A stretch of 64,000 nt of DNA, from NCBI RefSeq assembly GCF_021462225.1, contig NC_061802.1, positions 10,442,859 to 10,506,858 on the forward strand, written 5' to 3'. Source of the DNA: Girardinichthys multiradiatus (Eukaryota > Chordata > Actinopteri > Cyprinodontiformes > Goodeidae). The notes beneath the pieces were generated by a model. That model saw nothing but the letters and a program-made list of their open reading frames with translations. It was not told the DNA's origin and made no database searches. The position numbers were made by a program, and so were the translations under genes. Positions 30,632 through 40,740 of the stretch are shown here, piece by piece; the first letter of the stretch is position 1, and every line of letters starts with the position of its first letter.

Positions 30632-30688
30632 AACAGCCTGTATTTAAATGGAAATGTGCAACACATTTCCATTTAAATACAGGCTGTT
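30632..30688. repeat. Near-perfect palindrome (27 bp arms, 3 nt loop)
   Basis: The left arm 30632-30658 (ACAGCCTGTATTTAAATG...) and the right arm 30662-30688 are exact reverse complements, separated by CAA. An A-rich run precedes it. The structure would extrude as a cruciform or fold as an RNA hairpin. It lies about 90 bases upstream of the GC-rich promoter candidate. Confidence 0.9.
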
Positions 30689-30779
30689 CTAAAACAAAAA
30701 TTTAAAGCCGTTTGTTTCTTCATTAATTGTTTCTGATAAGAACATCCAGTTTTATATATTGCAGCTTTATTATTTCTTT

Positions 30780-31054
30780 ACAGTGCTGGTCGACAGCCAA
30801 TAAGAGGCTGCTTTACACTCGTTGACCCGCCTTCATGTGGTTGCTATGTATACTGCGCGTTTCCCTGTGATTGACGGGGCGAACAGCCAATCAGCTTTGA
30901 GCTCGAGGAGTCTGCGCTCACCGTGAAAACTGCCTGGTGAAAGACTACTACTATGATCAGACCTCTTTGAAAGAGCAAGCGTGCAATAGCGGGGCAGCCG
31001 TTGGTTAGACCGGGGATGGGAAATGTTCGTCTCGTTGTCTGAACACTCTCCCCA
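30780..31054 (+). promoter_or_regulatory. Candidate promoter and first exon of a plus-strand gene
   Basis: A CpG-richer island stands out in AT-rich DNA. It contains two CCAAT boxes in the AGCCAAT context (30794 and 30888) and GC-rich leader sequence, and it ends at an excellent splice donor, CCCCAG/GTAAGA (exon end 31054). Two short upstream ATGs are closed by stops. ATG at 31023 (MFVSLSEHSPQ) remains open to the donor. No TATA box is obvious, so a housekeeping-type promoter is likely. The gene is not identified. Confidence 0.5.
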
Positions 31055-31059
31055 GGTAA

Positions 31060-32640
31060 GAAAATTTTTCCGGGTCTTTTTTATTACGCGATATGCTGTG
31101 AATACAGGTGAAAAGACTGGCAGGAAACACTACGCCAAACAACGCTGCTGTTTTAAAAATAGCGAGCGAGAGGACAGGCGTTTGTTTGACATTTTGAACG
31201 GAGGGAAATTTGGCTAACGCAGAAAGAAGAGAAAACTACAGAAACAAGAACATAAATGTGTTTGAGATATGTAAACACTTTCCGCTTCACCTCAAGCTGC
31301 TTGTTGTGCTTTCAAAACGTCATGATTATCAAAGGCAGTTTTTAGTTGTATTATCCCATTAACATAATTAAGACCGCCAGATCCAACTTAGAGGTTATTT
31401 CTGATGGCTGATGCTGCTTTGCTGTCAGGTCCTGGGACAGCTGTGCTTTTTACCTGTGTTAAAATGGTTGAAGGTTGGTTCCTTTTACAATTTGAATAAT
31501 TTTGTAGCATTGATTCTGTCTCAACATACTTCAGTCATTTGATGAACAAATATAGCGATAACATTTAAAAAAAAAAAAAGCATTTAAAGTTACTTGTCAT
31601 GCTTTTCTGTAAAAATCAAACTTTATATACAGATTACCACCTCAGAATATATCAGGTTCAGTTTTTGCATTTGTTCTGCTATGACACGTTAAATCATTGA
31701 TTCAGAATAAAATCTTATCTCCCAAAAACAAATGTTGACACGTTCCTCTTGTGACATCACATAAGGCAACTGGTTAGAGTTCTTCATAATGCGTTGGAGC
31801 TGGGAATTACATCATATCCAAGTTGAGAAAGTTTTAGTTGCTTGTCGGAAAACAGTGGGATTTACCATTTGTTTTGGTGCCAATTACTGTTAGCTAAACA
31901 AGCAGATAATATATTTCTTTCTATTTTATGCAATTCAAACATAGAAGTAGCTTGACAAATATATATTTTGAAGCACTCTTTGTGCCTCTGAATAAATGAT
32001 AAACAAGCCAATAGAAGTGTTCATAAATGGTCTATACGTGTGACATTTATTACATTAACTATGCACGGCAGCCATATTGAATACAAGTCTTGGGCTGCTT
32101 GGGAAGTTCCAATTTTCCCAATAGAAATGGTGACTTCAGGGGGTGTTCTTGTTGTTTCTCCAACTTGGGCTTCAGGAAATATAACTTCAGAGCACAAAGA
32201 GAGCCCACCATAAGATTGTGTTTTGTTATTCTTTTGTCTTTAGTCGAAGTTTTTAATCAAGTTCAACTCAATTTGATCACGTTTAACTCAAATTGATTAT
32301 GCTAACCCTAAAAGCCGTTAGTGAAGCTGGGATAGTGAGCCTTGCAGCTGTAGGCAATGACAATAATTACCGAAAGGAACGATGGATTTTCAAAAACTTT
32401 TTGTCCTCACCTTTATTGTTGTAATAAATACCACAAAATATTGTGATTTGAAGTCCTGATCACTAATCCCTAACTTGTATTCTGAGTTTACAGAAAACAT
32501 TTAATATGTGTGTGAGAACTGGTCTTGGATCAGTTACCAGTATCAAGGTATACCAAGGCTAAAAACAGGTTAGAGCTTCAAAGCCACAATATCTTATCTT
32601 CTTATGTTATACGTTTTGGCACTATATAAATAAAACTGAA
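31060..32640. other. First-intron or intergenic DNA, nothing recognised
   Basis: No convincing exon, repeat family or RNA gene was found. The last 60 bases before 32650 contain a GGCACTATATAAATAAAACTGAATTGAATTG-type tail (32613-32648) back to back with the antisense copy that follows. Confidence 0.4.
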
Positions 32641-32654
32641 TTGAATTGAAGTTT

Positions 32655-33490
32655 TTGAAACTCAATTCAATTCAGTTTTATTTATATAGCGCCAATTCAC
32701 AACACATGTTGTCTCAAGGCACTTCACAAAAGTCAGGTTCATACATTCCAATTAATCCTAATCATTGAACAGTGCAGTCAGATTCAGTTATTTATTTAAA
32801 TTGGATAAAAAGTTTTTCTATCTAAGGAAACCCAGCAGATTGCATCCAGTCAGTGACTTGCAGCATTCACTCCTCCTGGATGAGCATGTAGAGACAGTGG
32901 AGAGGAAAAACTCCCTTTTAACAGGAAGAAACCTCCAGCAGAACCAGGCTCAGTGTGAGCGGCCATCTGCCACGACCGACTGGGGGTTTGAGAGAACAGA
33001 GCAGAGACACAAAGAGAACAAAGAAGCACTGATCCAGGAGTACTTTCTATGGGAAGGAAAAGTAAATGTTAGTGGATGTAGCTCCTTTAGTCGTTTCACC
33101 TAGAAAGAAAGAACAGATGAACTCTGAGCCAGTTTTCAAAGTTAGAGTCTGAAAAAGAGCACATATAATTAGTTACAGTAAAAGCTCAGTCAATCACCAT
33201 GTCTAGGAGAGAGAAAGGGTTAAACACTAAAAGACAGGGCTATGTGGATCATCGGTAGAGGGTGAGCATTAAGTTGTTGACAGCAGAAGCTCGGACGATG
33301 CCTCACTCCAGAAAGGTGTCACAGGTAGACATAGAGTCAGGCTAGGTGTAGCTTCTAGGAAGAGAAAAGAGAGAACATAAAGTTAAAAACTGAAATAACA
33401 GAAAATAATGCAGAATTGGAGAGTAATGTGTGAATGTAGCGAAGAGGGTGAAAGTGGTCATTATGTCCTCCAGCAGCCTATGGCTATAGC
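32655..33490 (-). repeat. Long copy of the GGCGCTATA-tail repeat
   Basis: Antisense copy starting with TTCAATTCAGTTTTATTTAT and ATAGCGCCAATTCACAACAC. It passes through TGCAGCATTCACTCCTCCTG and CCGACTGGGGGTTTGAGAGA to about 33490. It is the most complete member here (about 830 bp). A 112-codon frame inside it (32765-33103) is repeat sequence, not a protein. Confidence 0.7.
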
Positions 33491-33509
33491 AGCATAACTA
33501 TAGAGATCG

Positions 33510-33840
33510 TTTCAGTTTCAGTTTATTTATTTATTTATATAGCGTTTATTTACAACCATGTCGTCTCAAGGCACCCCACAAAGGGTCCGGAACGACGCGG
33601 GGCCGCCGGGGAGGCCAGACCAAACCACCGAGTGCCAGAGCCCGGCCTCCCCTGAACGGGCCATGTGTGGGGGCACTAAGTAAAATAATAAACAGATAAA
33701 GTTTGTCCATCTAGAGCCCACTGATGGCCATTGTTATACTAAAAACCACAAGGATTGGGATACCTCTCTCTGTCAGACTGATTATAACCATTGGAAAAGA
33801 GAAGGGGTCATACAGGTAGCAGGTAGCAGACAGGTGGTGT
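33510..33840 (-). repeat. Second repeat subtype (about 330 bp)
   Basis: Antisense match to 20790-21122: the tail TATTTATTTATATAGCG, then GTCTCAAGGCACCCCACAAA, and the body ACTAAAAACCACAAGGATTG, CTCTCTGTCAGACTGATTAT and ATTGGAAAAGAGAAGGGGTC. Finding the same body and tail twice marks it as a distinct interspersed element. Confidence 0.7.
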
Positions 33841-34564
33841 TTATACTAAAAGTCATCTTACCGTGACAATTATATATACACCAATGCCTTGTGAGAATAC
33901 TGCATAGAACTAAACACAAATTGGCAGCGATAGCGATCATTTCAGGCCAGGTTTTTATTAAACTCCCCATGTTGTAGTTGATTCTATCAAAATTCTTTTC
34001 AAGTCTCAACAATGTTTCTTGAAGAACTGGTGTGTTACCCACTGCTTGGACTGAAGGGAGACATATTTACAGTATGTTGAGGCCTATTCTACCAGTGAGC
34101 TCCATAATGCTTGCACCTGTAGCACAGCTTAGGCCATCGTCATTATTTCAGTCAACACCAGATGAAAAAAGTAAAAAAAAAAAATAATCCAAAAACATAA
34201 AAAGCACAATTAGCTGGTTTTTTTTAAAAGATATGTTGTATTTTGTGAAATCTAGCAGTGGAAATCCATGATTTGTTACCCCACAGTATTTCTTGTCCCA
34301 AAGTACATTTGTTAGTGGAAAAAAACATAAAGACACTATATCTGGTGTTAAAGTAAAATAAACATATAGCCTGAACAATGCAAAAGTGATGTTAAATGTT
34401 ACATGGCCTACTAAATTTAATGTGTCAGTCTAATATCTGTACAAAGCTTTTCCAAGAAAAATGAGACTAAAGGGGTATTTTCAGTATGAAAAAAAGGCAA
34501 ATATTTTTTGAGTAGTATGTTTACTTTGATGCTGTCTTGAAATGGCATGATCGTTTTATTAAAA

Positions 34565-35175
34565 TATGCTTCTTTTTGTCACAATCGCTGCACCACAGTC
34601 CAAAGCTGATTGGTTTAATAATTTAATAAAAGCTTTCATGTCAGAGTAGTTTGAAGATGATCAGAAATTGGTGTCAAGCCTAGAATGCATCAAAGAATGG
34701 CTGGTGACTTGAACCGAATGGTTTTCAGCTTGATTGGCTCTGATTGGTGACCAGCAGACGGGAGACTCAAAAATTGAGTCTTTTTCCAAATCAGTTCATT
34801 ACCTAAGTGTTCCGGCCACAACACTTTTCAGTGTGGAAGTTGTTACTGATGGGAAAGGTGTGAAACGCTTCTAGAGGAAATTGTGTTTTCTGCAGAGGCA
34901 CTGTTTTAACTACAGAGTTTTGTAACACCAGCTGATACACACTGTAGGAGATGTTGCTCTTCTCCTAATATAAGTATTAATGATAGAAATAGAAATGTGT
35001 TTTTCTGTCCCAAAACCTGGAGAATTGTACTGCAGTGATCCAGAGAGAGAGAAAGCTCTGCAACTTTGGACTGCAGGGTTCCTCTGCAGTCTGAAATAAA
35101 TTGAGATATGCTTCTTTTTGTCACATACGCTGCATCACAGTCCACAGCTGATTGGTTTAACAATTTAATAAATGC
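34565..35175. repeat. Local duplication, unit A
   Basis: It shares long blocks with 36830-37500: GTGTCAAGCCTAGAATGCAT, TTGTAACACCAGCTGATACA, AGATGTTGCTCTTCTCCTA and GAGAGAGAAAGCTCTGCAAC. A 70-base sub-block (ATATGCTTCTTTTTGTCACA...) also occurs twice within unit A, at 34565 and 35106. Confidence 0.8.
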
Positions 35176-35274
35176 CTCTTCCTCTTATGCCCTAATTGTT
35201 TTTGTTTTTTTCTTGGCCACAAAATAACTGCAAATTCTTCGTAGTCCAACTATATTTCAATTAAGGATGCAGTC

Positions 35275-35635
35275 TATCTGTATCAAACATCTGTACCGGC
35301 CAATGTTAGTCATTTTTTACCATATCCGTATTGGTGCTCCGATAATAACAACTGATGTTTATTTTGATCTTGTTGTGTATGTGTTTCGGTAGGGGGAAGA
35401 CAGGGGGTTGGCCGTGTGATATTCGTTTGATGATGTGACAGTGATAGTGACGTAGCTCCGGACTTTGGGGGTGTTTACCTGAGGCAGAGAAGCAATGTTA
35501 GCTTGGTGGTAGTTTTTTTGGGGTGTTGAAAGAGTACGGCAGTATATATAGAATATTTCTAAATGTTGGTTAGCAGCCATAACAGCAATATAAATATCGG
35601 ATATTGATATCGGCCAAAATCGGTGCATCCGTAGT
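35275..35635. repeat. Possible DNA-transposon or MITE relic
   Basis: The ends GTACCGGCCAATGTTAG...ATTGGTGCTCCGATAATA and GATATTGATATCGGCC...ATCGGTGCATCC resemble the GGTGCA(T/C)CGAT termini of common fish DNA elements. No coding capacity and no clear target duplication were found. Confidence 0.3.
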
Positions 35636-36829
35636 TTTGATTATTATAAAAATTGGTAATAAGCTAAATATGCAAAGTCATAATTAAAGTACAGACAACT
35701 ATTATACTATTTTATCCACTTTAAACTACTGTTTTAAGCTTTTGTAACAGTTATGAATGTGAGCTAGCAATAATTTTCGTGGATATTTATGTTTCTGAAA
35801 ATCCTCAGTTTTCTAGTACTGCATGCAGCACTTCAGGGTTCTGGCTCCAACTGTGTGCACCACTGCTTTTTATAGATACCTCAAAACAAAACGTTTTGCA
35901 AAAAAGGATAATTTCTGTAAACATAAACAAAGATGGATTCAGTTGGGACCAATATTTTGTTCTGACTCATTAGGAATTTTGACTTTCAACTCTGAATGTA
36001 AACTGGGCGTCAAAGCTTTACAGTAAAAGTGCCCAGCAGGGGGGTTTTATGGCTGTGGTTTCGAAGGCAGCTTGTCTGTCTATCCTCAGGACTTCCCTGT
36101 TTGAAATCTGCACACTGCCTACTTATTTTTTCACTCAACTGTTTCTATTTCTTAAAACCGAAGGCAGACTCACATAAAACTGGCTTTATTAGTACACTCT
36201 TTATATTTTGTAAGCTGAAGTAGTGTTTATTTGTTTATGACTTTAGATTATTTTAAGTTTTTTAGGTTTTAGAAAGCTGGGTTTTTAGGTTTAGTTACAT
36301 CCTTTTTTCTGAGCCTCAAATTAACCATTGTCTGGTTTCACCGAAGGAACTGGGATTCCCCTTCGACTGCCTGTTAGGTTTTTAGTTTTTCTGTGTCATT
36401 TGAAATAATATGCAATCAGTTCTAACACAGGCCACGTTGTTTGCATAATAGAACTGTAGTGCAGCTGTCTTCTCTTGCTAGAGTTGCTTCTCAGCTTATG
36501 TTGCTTTTCTCCCACTCTGCGAAACTGTTGAATGCTGCTGGGTGCTTTGCTATTAAACAGTTGAACTATCTCTCTTTTTACTGAAAGTGACTGAGTGTGA
36601 TAGTGATAAATGGAAAGAATTTGTTTATTATAGCGAAATAAAATGAAAATGTTCTAGATTTGGAGGGGAAAATTGACATTTTGCACCAATTTTCAGTTTA
36701 CATTCATGGAATATTGCATTTGATTGCCATCTATTCACTACCAAATGGATATTGCATGCCTGTTAAGTAATGACTATCAAAATAAAAAGATGAGGTGGTT
36801 ATTTACACCCATTTCAGAATAGTGTCAAG

Positions 36830-37500
36830 ACTATCAGAAATTGGTGTCAAGCCTAGAATGCATCAAAAACTAGCTGGTGACTGGAACTATGATATTCAGC
36901 TTGATTGGCTCTGATTGGTTACCGGCAGACTGGAAACTCAAAAATCTAATCTTTTTCCAAATCATGTTGCTCTAGCCACAACACTCGTCAGTGTGGAAGT
37001 TGTTTCTGATGGAACAAGACATAGTTGGGTATTTTCAGGTTCAGGTGTGTGAAGATTAAATCAGTGGAAGAACAAAAGGTGTGAGATGCTTCTGAAAAGG
37101 AAACTGTTTTCTGCAGAGTTTTGTAACACCAGCTGATACACACTAGGAGATGTTGCTCTTCTCCTATTATAAATATTAATGATAGAAATAAAAATGTCCC
37201 AAAACCTGGAGAATATTACTGCAGTGATGCAGAGAGAGAGAAAGCTCTGCAACTTTGGACTATTTTGAAAAATTGTTTTATTTTACTATAAACATTTTAT
37301 CCTAAAAACAATTTAGTGTTGCAGTTTATCCAACAAAGCAATATTGGCAGGGAAAGTTTCACAAAAATCTGATCGAAAATTGGCCACAAAATTTCTGATC
37401 AGTGCATCTCTAGTGTTAACCCCTAGATAGTTTTTCCTCTTGAACTGAACTGAAATTATTTAACTGCAAGGTTCCTCTGCAGTCTGAAATACTGGAAAAC
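36830..37500. repeat. Local duplication, unit B
   Basis: Direct-orientation partner of 34565-35175, with an extra insertion near 37015-37075 and another at 37260-37470 before the shared GGTTCCTCTGCAGTCTGAAATA block (37473). Confidence 0.8.
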
Positions 37501-37739
37501 TATGGAAATCAAAGAGTAATGTAGAGAAGTTGTTGTATTTCCAGACTTTATACAATATTCTATTGTCTGGATTTATATAAGGCTGCGTATCTTAAAATAA
37601 TTTGCTTACTTTCACATTGATCTTTGTTAAATATGATTTTTGTTTTTATTATAATTGTTCCCCGCTCTCTTTTTTCACAGTCGCATGGTTTATGCAGCTC
37701 ACATAAGGCGCCTTGCCTTATGGTCCTTAACCTTTTTTA

Positions 37740-38361
37740 CCATCACACTCCAATTTATTTTATTGTGATTTTCTGTGATAGGCCAACACAAATTAGATCG
37801 TAATTGTCAAGGGGAAGCAAAGACAACAAGTTTTTATTTTTTAAAGAAATAAAAATCTGAAAAGTATGTTATGGTTTTTGTGTACAACCTCCTTCAGTAG
37901 TACTTTGTATAATCACCTTTCAAAGCAATATCAAATGCAAGTATTTTGGATTGTCTCTACCAGCTTTGTACTTCTAGACACTGATATTTTTACCTGTTCT
38001 TGTCAAAATGGCTCAAGCTCAGTCAGATTGGGAGAGCAGAGATGGAAAAACAGTTTTCAAGTCTTGCCGTAGATTTATTCAACTTTGACGGAGCCATTTT
38101 AACATTTGAATGTACTTAGATAAAAATCTTTCCAGCGTAGTTCTGGCTGTGGGTTCCTCGTCTTTGTCCTGCTGGAAGGTGAGCCTTAACTCCACTCTCA
38201 AGTCTTTTAACAGATTTTCTTCCTGGATTGTCCCATCAAGCGTGCAGCTTCCCTATCTCTGCTGAATAAAAGCATTTCCTCAGCATGATACGACCACCAT
38301 CGTGCTTCATGATGGACATAGTCTGTTCAGAGGCTTATGTGCCATGTTGGTCTTGCATGTA
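37740..38361 (-). mobile_element. Older Tc1-like relic, left part
   Basis: Antisense Tc1 sequence: GATAGGCCAACACAAATTAG, TCTTTGTCCTGCTGGAAGGT, CAGATTTTCTTCCTGGATTG and ATACGACCACCATCGTGCTT. It is interrupted at TA 38360-38361 by a younger element and resumes at 39632. Confidence 0.75.
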
Positions 38362-39631
38362 CAGGGGTTGGACAATGAAACTGAAACACCTGGTTTTAGA
38401 CCCCAATAATTTATTAGTATGGTGTAGGGCCTCCTTTTGCGGCCAATACAGCATCAATTCGTCTTGGGAATGACATATACAAGTCCTGCACAGTGGTCAG
38501 AGGGATTTTAAGCCATTCTTCTTGCAGGATAGTGGCCAGGTCACTACGTGATACTGGTGGAGGAAAACGTTTCCTGACTCGCTCCTCCAAAACACCCCAA
38601 AGTGGTTCAATAATATTTAGATCTGGTGACTGTGCAGGCCATGGGAGATGTTCAACTTCACTTTCATGTTCATCAAACCAATCTTTCACCAGTCTTGCTG
38701 TGTGTATTGGTGCATTGTCATCCTGATACACGGCACCGCCTTCAGGATACAATGTTTGAACCATTGGATGCACATGGTCCTCAAGAATGGTTCGGTAGTC
38801 CTTGGCAGTGACGCGCCCATCTAGCACAAGTATTGGGCCAAGGGAATGCCATGATATGGCAGCCCAAACCATCACTGATCCACCCCCATGCTTCACTCTG
38901 GGCATGCAACAGTCTGGGTGGTACGCTTCTTTGGGGCTTCTCCACACCGTAACTCTCCCGGATGTGGGGAAAACAGTAAAGGTGGACTCATCAGAGAACA
39001 ATACATGTTTCACATTGTCCACAGCCCAAGTTTTGCACTCCTTGCACCATTGAAACCGACGTTTGGCCTTGGCATGAGTGACCAAAGGTTTGGCTATACC
39101 AGCCCGGCCGTGTATATTGACCCTGTGGAGCTCCCGACGGACAGTTCTGGTGGAAACAAGAGAGTTGAGGTGCACATTTAATTCTGCCGTGATTTGGGCA
39201 GCGGTGGTTTTATGTTTTTTGGATACAATCCGGGTTAGCACCTGAACATCCCTTTCAGACAGCTTCCTCTTGCGTCCACTGTTAATCCTGTTGGATGTGG
39301 TTCATCCTTCTTGGTGGTATGCTGACATTACCCTGGATACTGTGGCTCTTGATACATCACAAAGACTTGCTGTCTTGGTCACAGATGCGCCAGCAAGACG
39401 TGCACCAACAATTTGTCCTCTTTTGAACTCTGGTATGTCACCCATAATGTTGTGTGTATTTCAATATTTTGAGCAAACCTGTGCTCTTACCCTGCTAATT
39501 GAACCTTCACACTCTGCTCTTACTGGTGCAATGTGCAATCAATGAAGACTGGCTACCAGGCTGGTCCAATTTAGCCATGAAACCTCCCACACTAAAATGA
39601 CAGGTGTTTCAGTTTCATTGTCCAACCCCTG
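38362..39631 (-). mobile_element. DD36E Tc1-like element, copy 2 (complete, 1270 bp)
   Basis: Perfect 31 bp terminal inverted repeats (38362-38392 and 39601-39631, beginning CAGGGGTTGGACAATGAAAC) are flanked by TA on both sides (38360-38361 and 39632-39633). It contains one transposase gene. The spacing of 36 residues between the second Asp and the Glu of the catalytic triad matches the DD36E (Incomer) branch of Tc1/mariner rather than classical DD34E. It is inserted within an older Tc1 relic. Confidence 0.9.
38414..39445 (-). pseudogene. DD36E transposase, one in-frame stop
   Basis: ATG is at 39445 (MGDIPEFKRGQIVGARLAGA) and the frame runs 343 codons to ...AAKGGPTPY-stop. The HTH-type N-terminus, the HGGGSVMVWAAISW block and the catalytic residues in LFSDEST, YQDDNAPIH and NIIEPLW (Glu at codon 280, 38608-38606) are intact. 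The only break is TGA at codon 48 (39304-39302), after AYHQEG. The same TGA occurs in copy 3. Initiation after the stop would lose the first HTH. Confidence 0.88.
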
Positions 39632-39990
39632 TAGGTCTCATCTAGCTGGAGCCTGTTCTTCAATATGTTTGTTGTGTCCTTTACATGACCTGCAGCAAAT
39701 GGGACTTTGTACGGCTTTCTTTTTGCCACTCTTCCCTAAGGGCCATGTTGGTGGAGTGCTCAGCTAATAAGTGTCCTGTAGAAAGATTTTCCCTCCCAAG
39801 CTTTTAATATCTGCAGCTCCTCCAGACCATAATCCTTAGATTAATCCTCTCCTTGCTTGGCCTGTCAGTTTAGATGGATGGCCATGAGTTGGTAGGTTTG
39901 TAGTTGTGCCATACACTTTACATTTTCAGATCTTCCCAGTGGACTGCACAGTACATTGAATCACAGTATGATTAGAAAGTCAGTGTGTGA
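39632..39990 (-). mobile_element. Older Tc1-like relic, right part
   Basis: It continues the relic interrupted at 38361: GTCTCATCTAGCTGGAGCCT, TTTGCCACTCTTCCCTAAGG, CTGTAGAAAGATTTTCCCTC and TAGTTGTGCCATACACTTTA. Confidence 0.7.
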
Positions 39991-40484
39991 ATTATTCCAA
40001 TTGCAAATGACTACTTGTATATTTATAGGATGCAATATTTGGTAGGATGTTGTATTTTAAATACCATGCATGCAAATTCGGCATGCTGCCACTGCCCTTG
40101 ATGCCCACACCAGATGTATATTTTTAATAGAAGCGATGGGGACACTATGATGATGGAAAAGAATCAGGGAAATGTGAGTTAATCATATTCAGTATTGTTA
40201 ATTCTATATCCAACAAAGGTATTGCATTTACATATTTTCCTGATATCATGCAGCTCACGGCCCTGTGACATGCTCATAACATAGAAAATTGCCTTATAAC
40301 CTAAACCTGGTTTAAACTGCTCCACAACTTTATCCCTGACCAGTCTTCATGATGCCGTCTGTTCGCTAATGTTCTCTAACAAACCTCTGAGGCATTCATA
40401 GAACAGAACAATTATTTATACTGAGAGTAAATTGCACACTGCAAAAGAACTCCAGATACGTCTTTTCTGTATGACATCCCCCAG

Positions 40485-40733
40485 TCAAGCCACCTTCTGG
40501 AGAAAGCTCATTTCGGCTGCTTGTATCCGGGATCTCATTCTTTCGGTCATGATCCATATCTCATGACCGTGGGTGAGGGTCGGAACATAAACGGACCGGT
40601 AAATTGAGAGCTTTGCTTTTTGGCTCTGCTCTTTCTTCACCACAACAGACTGGAGCAGGACCCGAATTACTACAACTGAAACCCCAGTCCGTCTGTCCAT
40701 CTCCCGTTCCATCCCACCATCACTTGTGAACAA
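40485..40733 (-). pseudogene. Non-LTR retrotransposon ORF fragment (probably RTE-type)
   Basis: About 80 codons read LFTSDGGMEREMDRRTGVS-like sequence followed by SIYRSVYVPTLTHGHEIWIM, TERMRSRIQAAEMSFLQKVA. This is the post-RT C-terminal region of fish RTE-type LINEs. It is truncated at both sides. Confidence 0.7.
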
Positions 40734-40740
40734 GATACCT

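Noticed and set aside
32765..33103. 112-codon frame beginning MNSAVRFSYLF
   Set aside because: The same sequence occurs, broken, in other copies of an interspersed repeat (20.4, 30.1 and 46.4 kb); it is repeat DNA.
38493..39545. Several plus-strand frames of 61 to 97 codons
   Set aside because: They are antisense shadows of the DD36E transposase; equivalents recur in copies 1 and 3.
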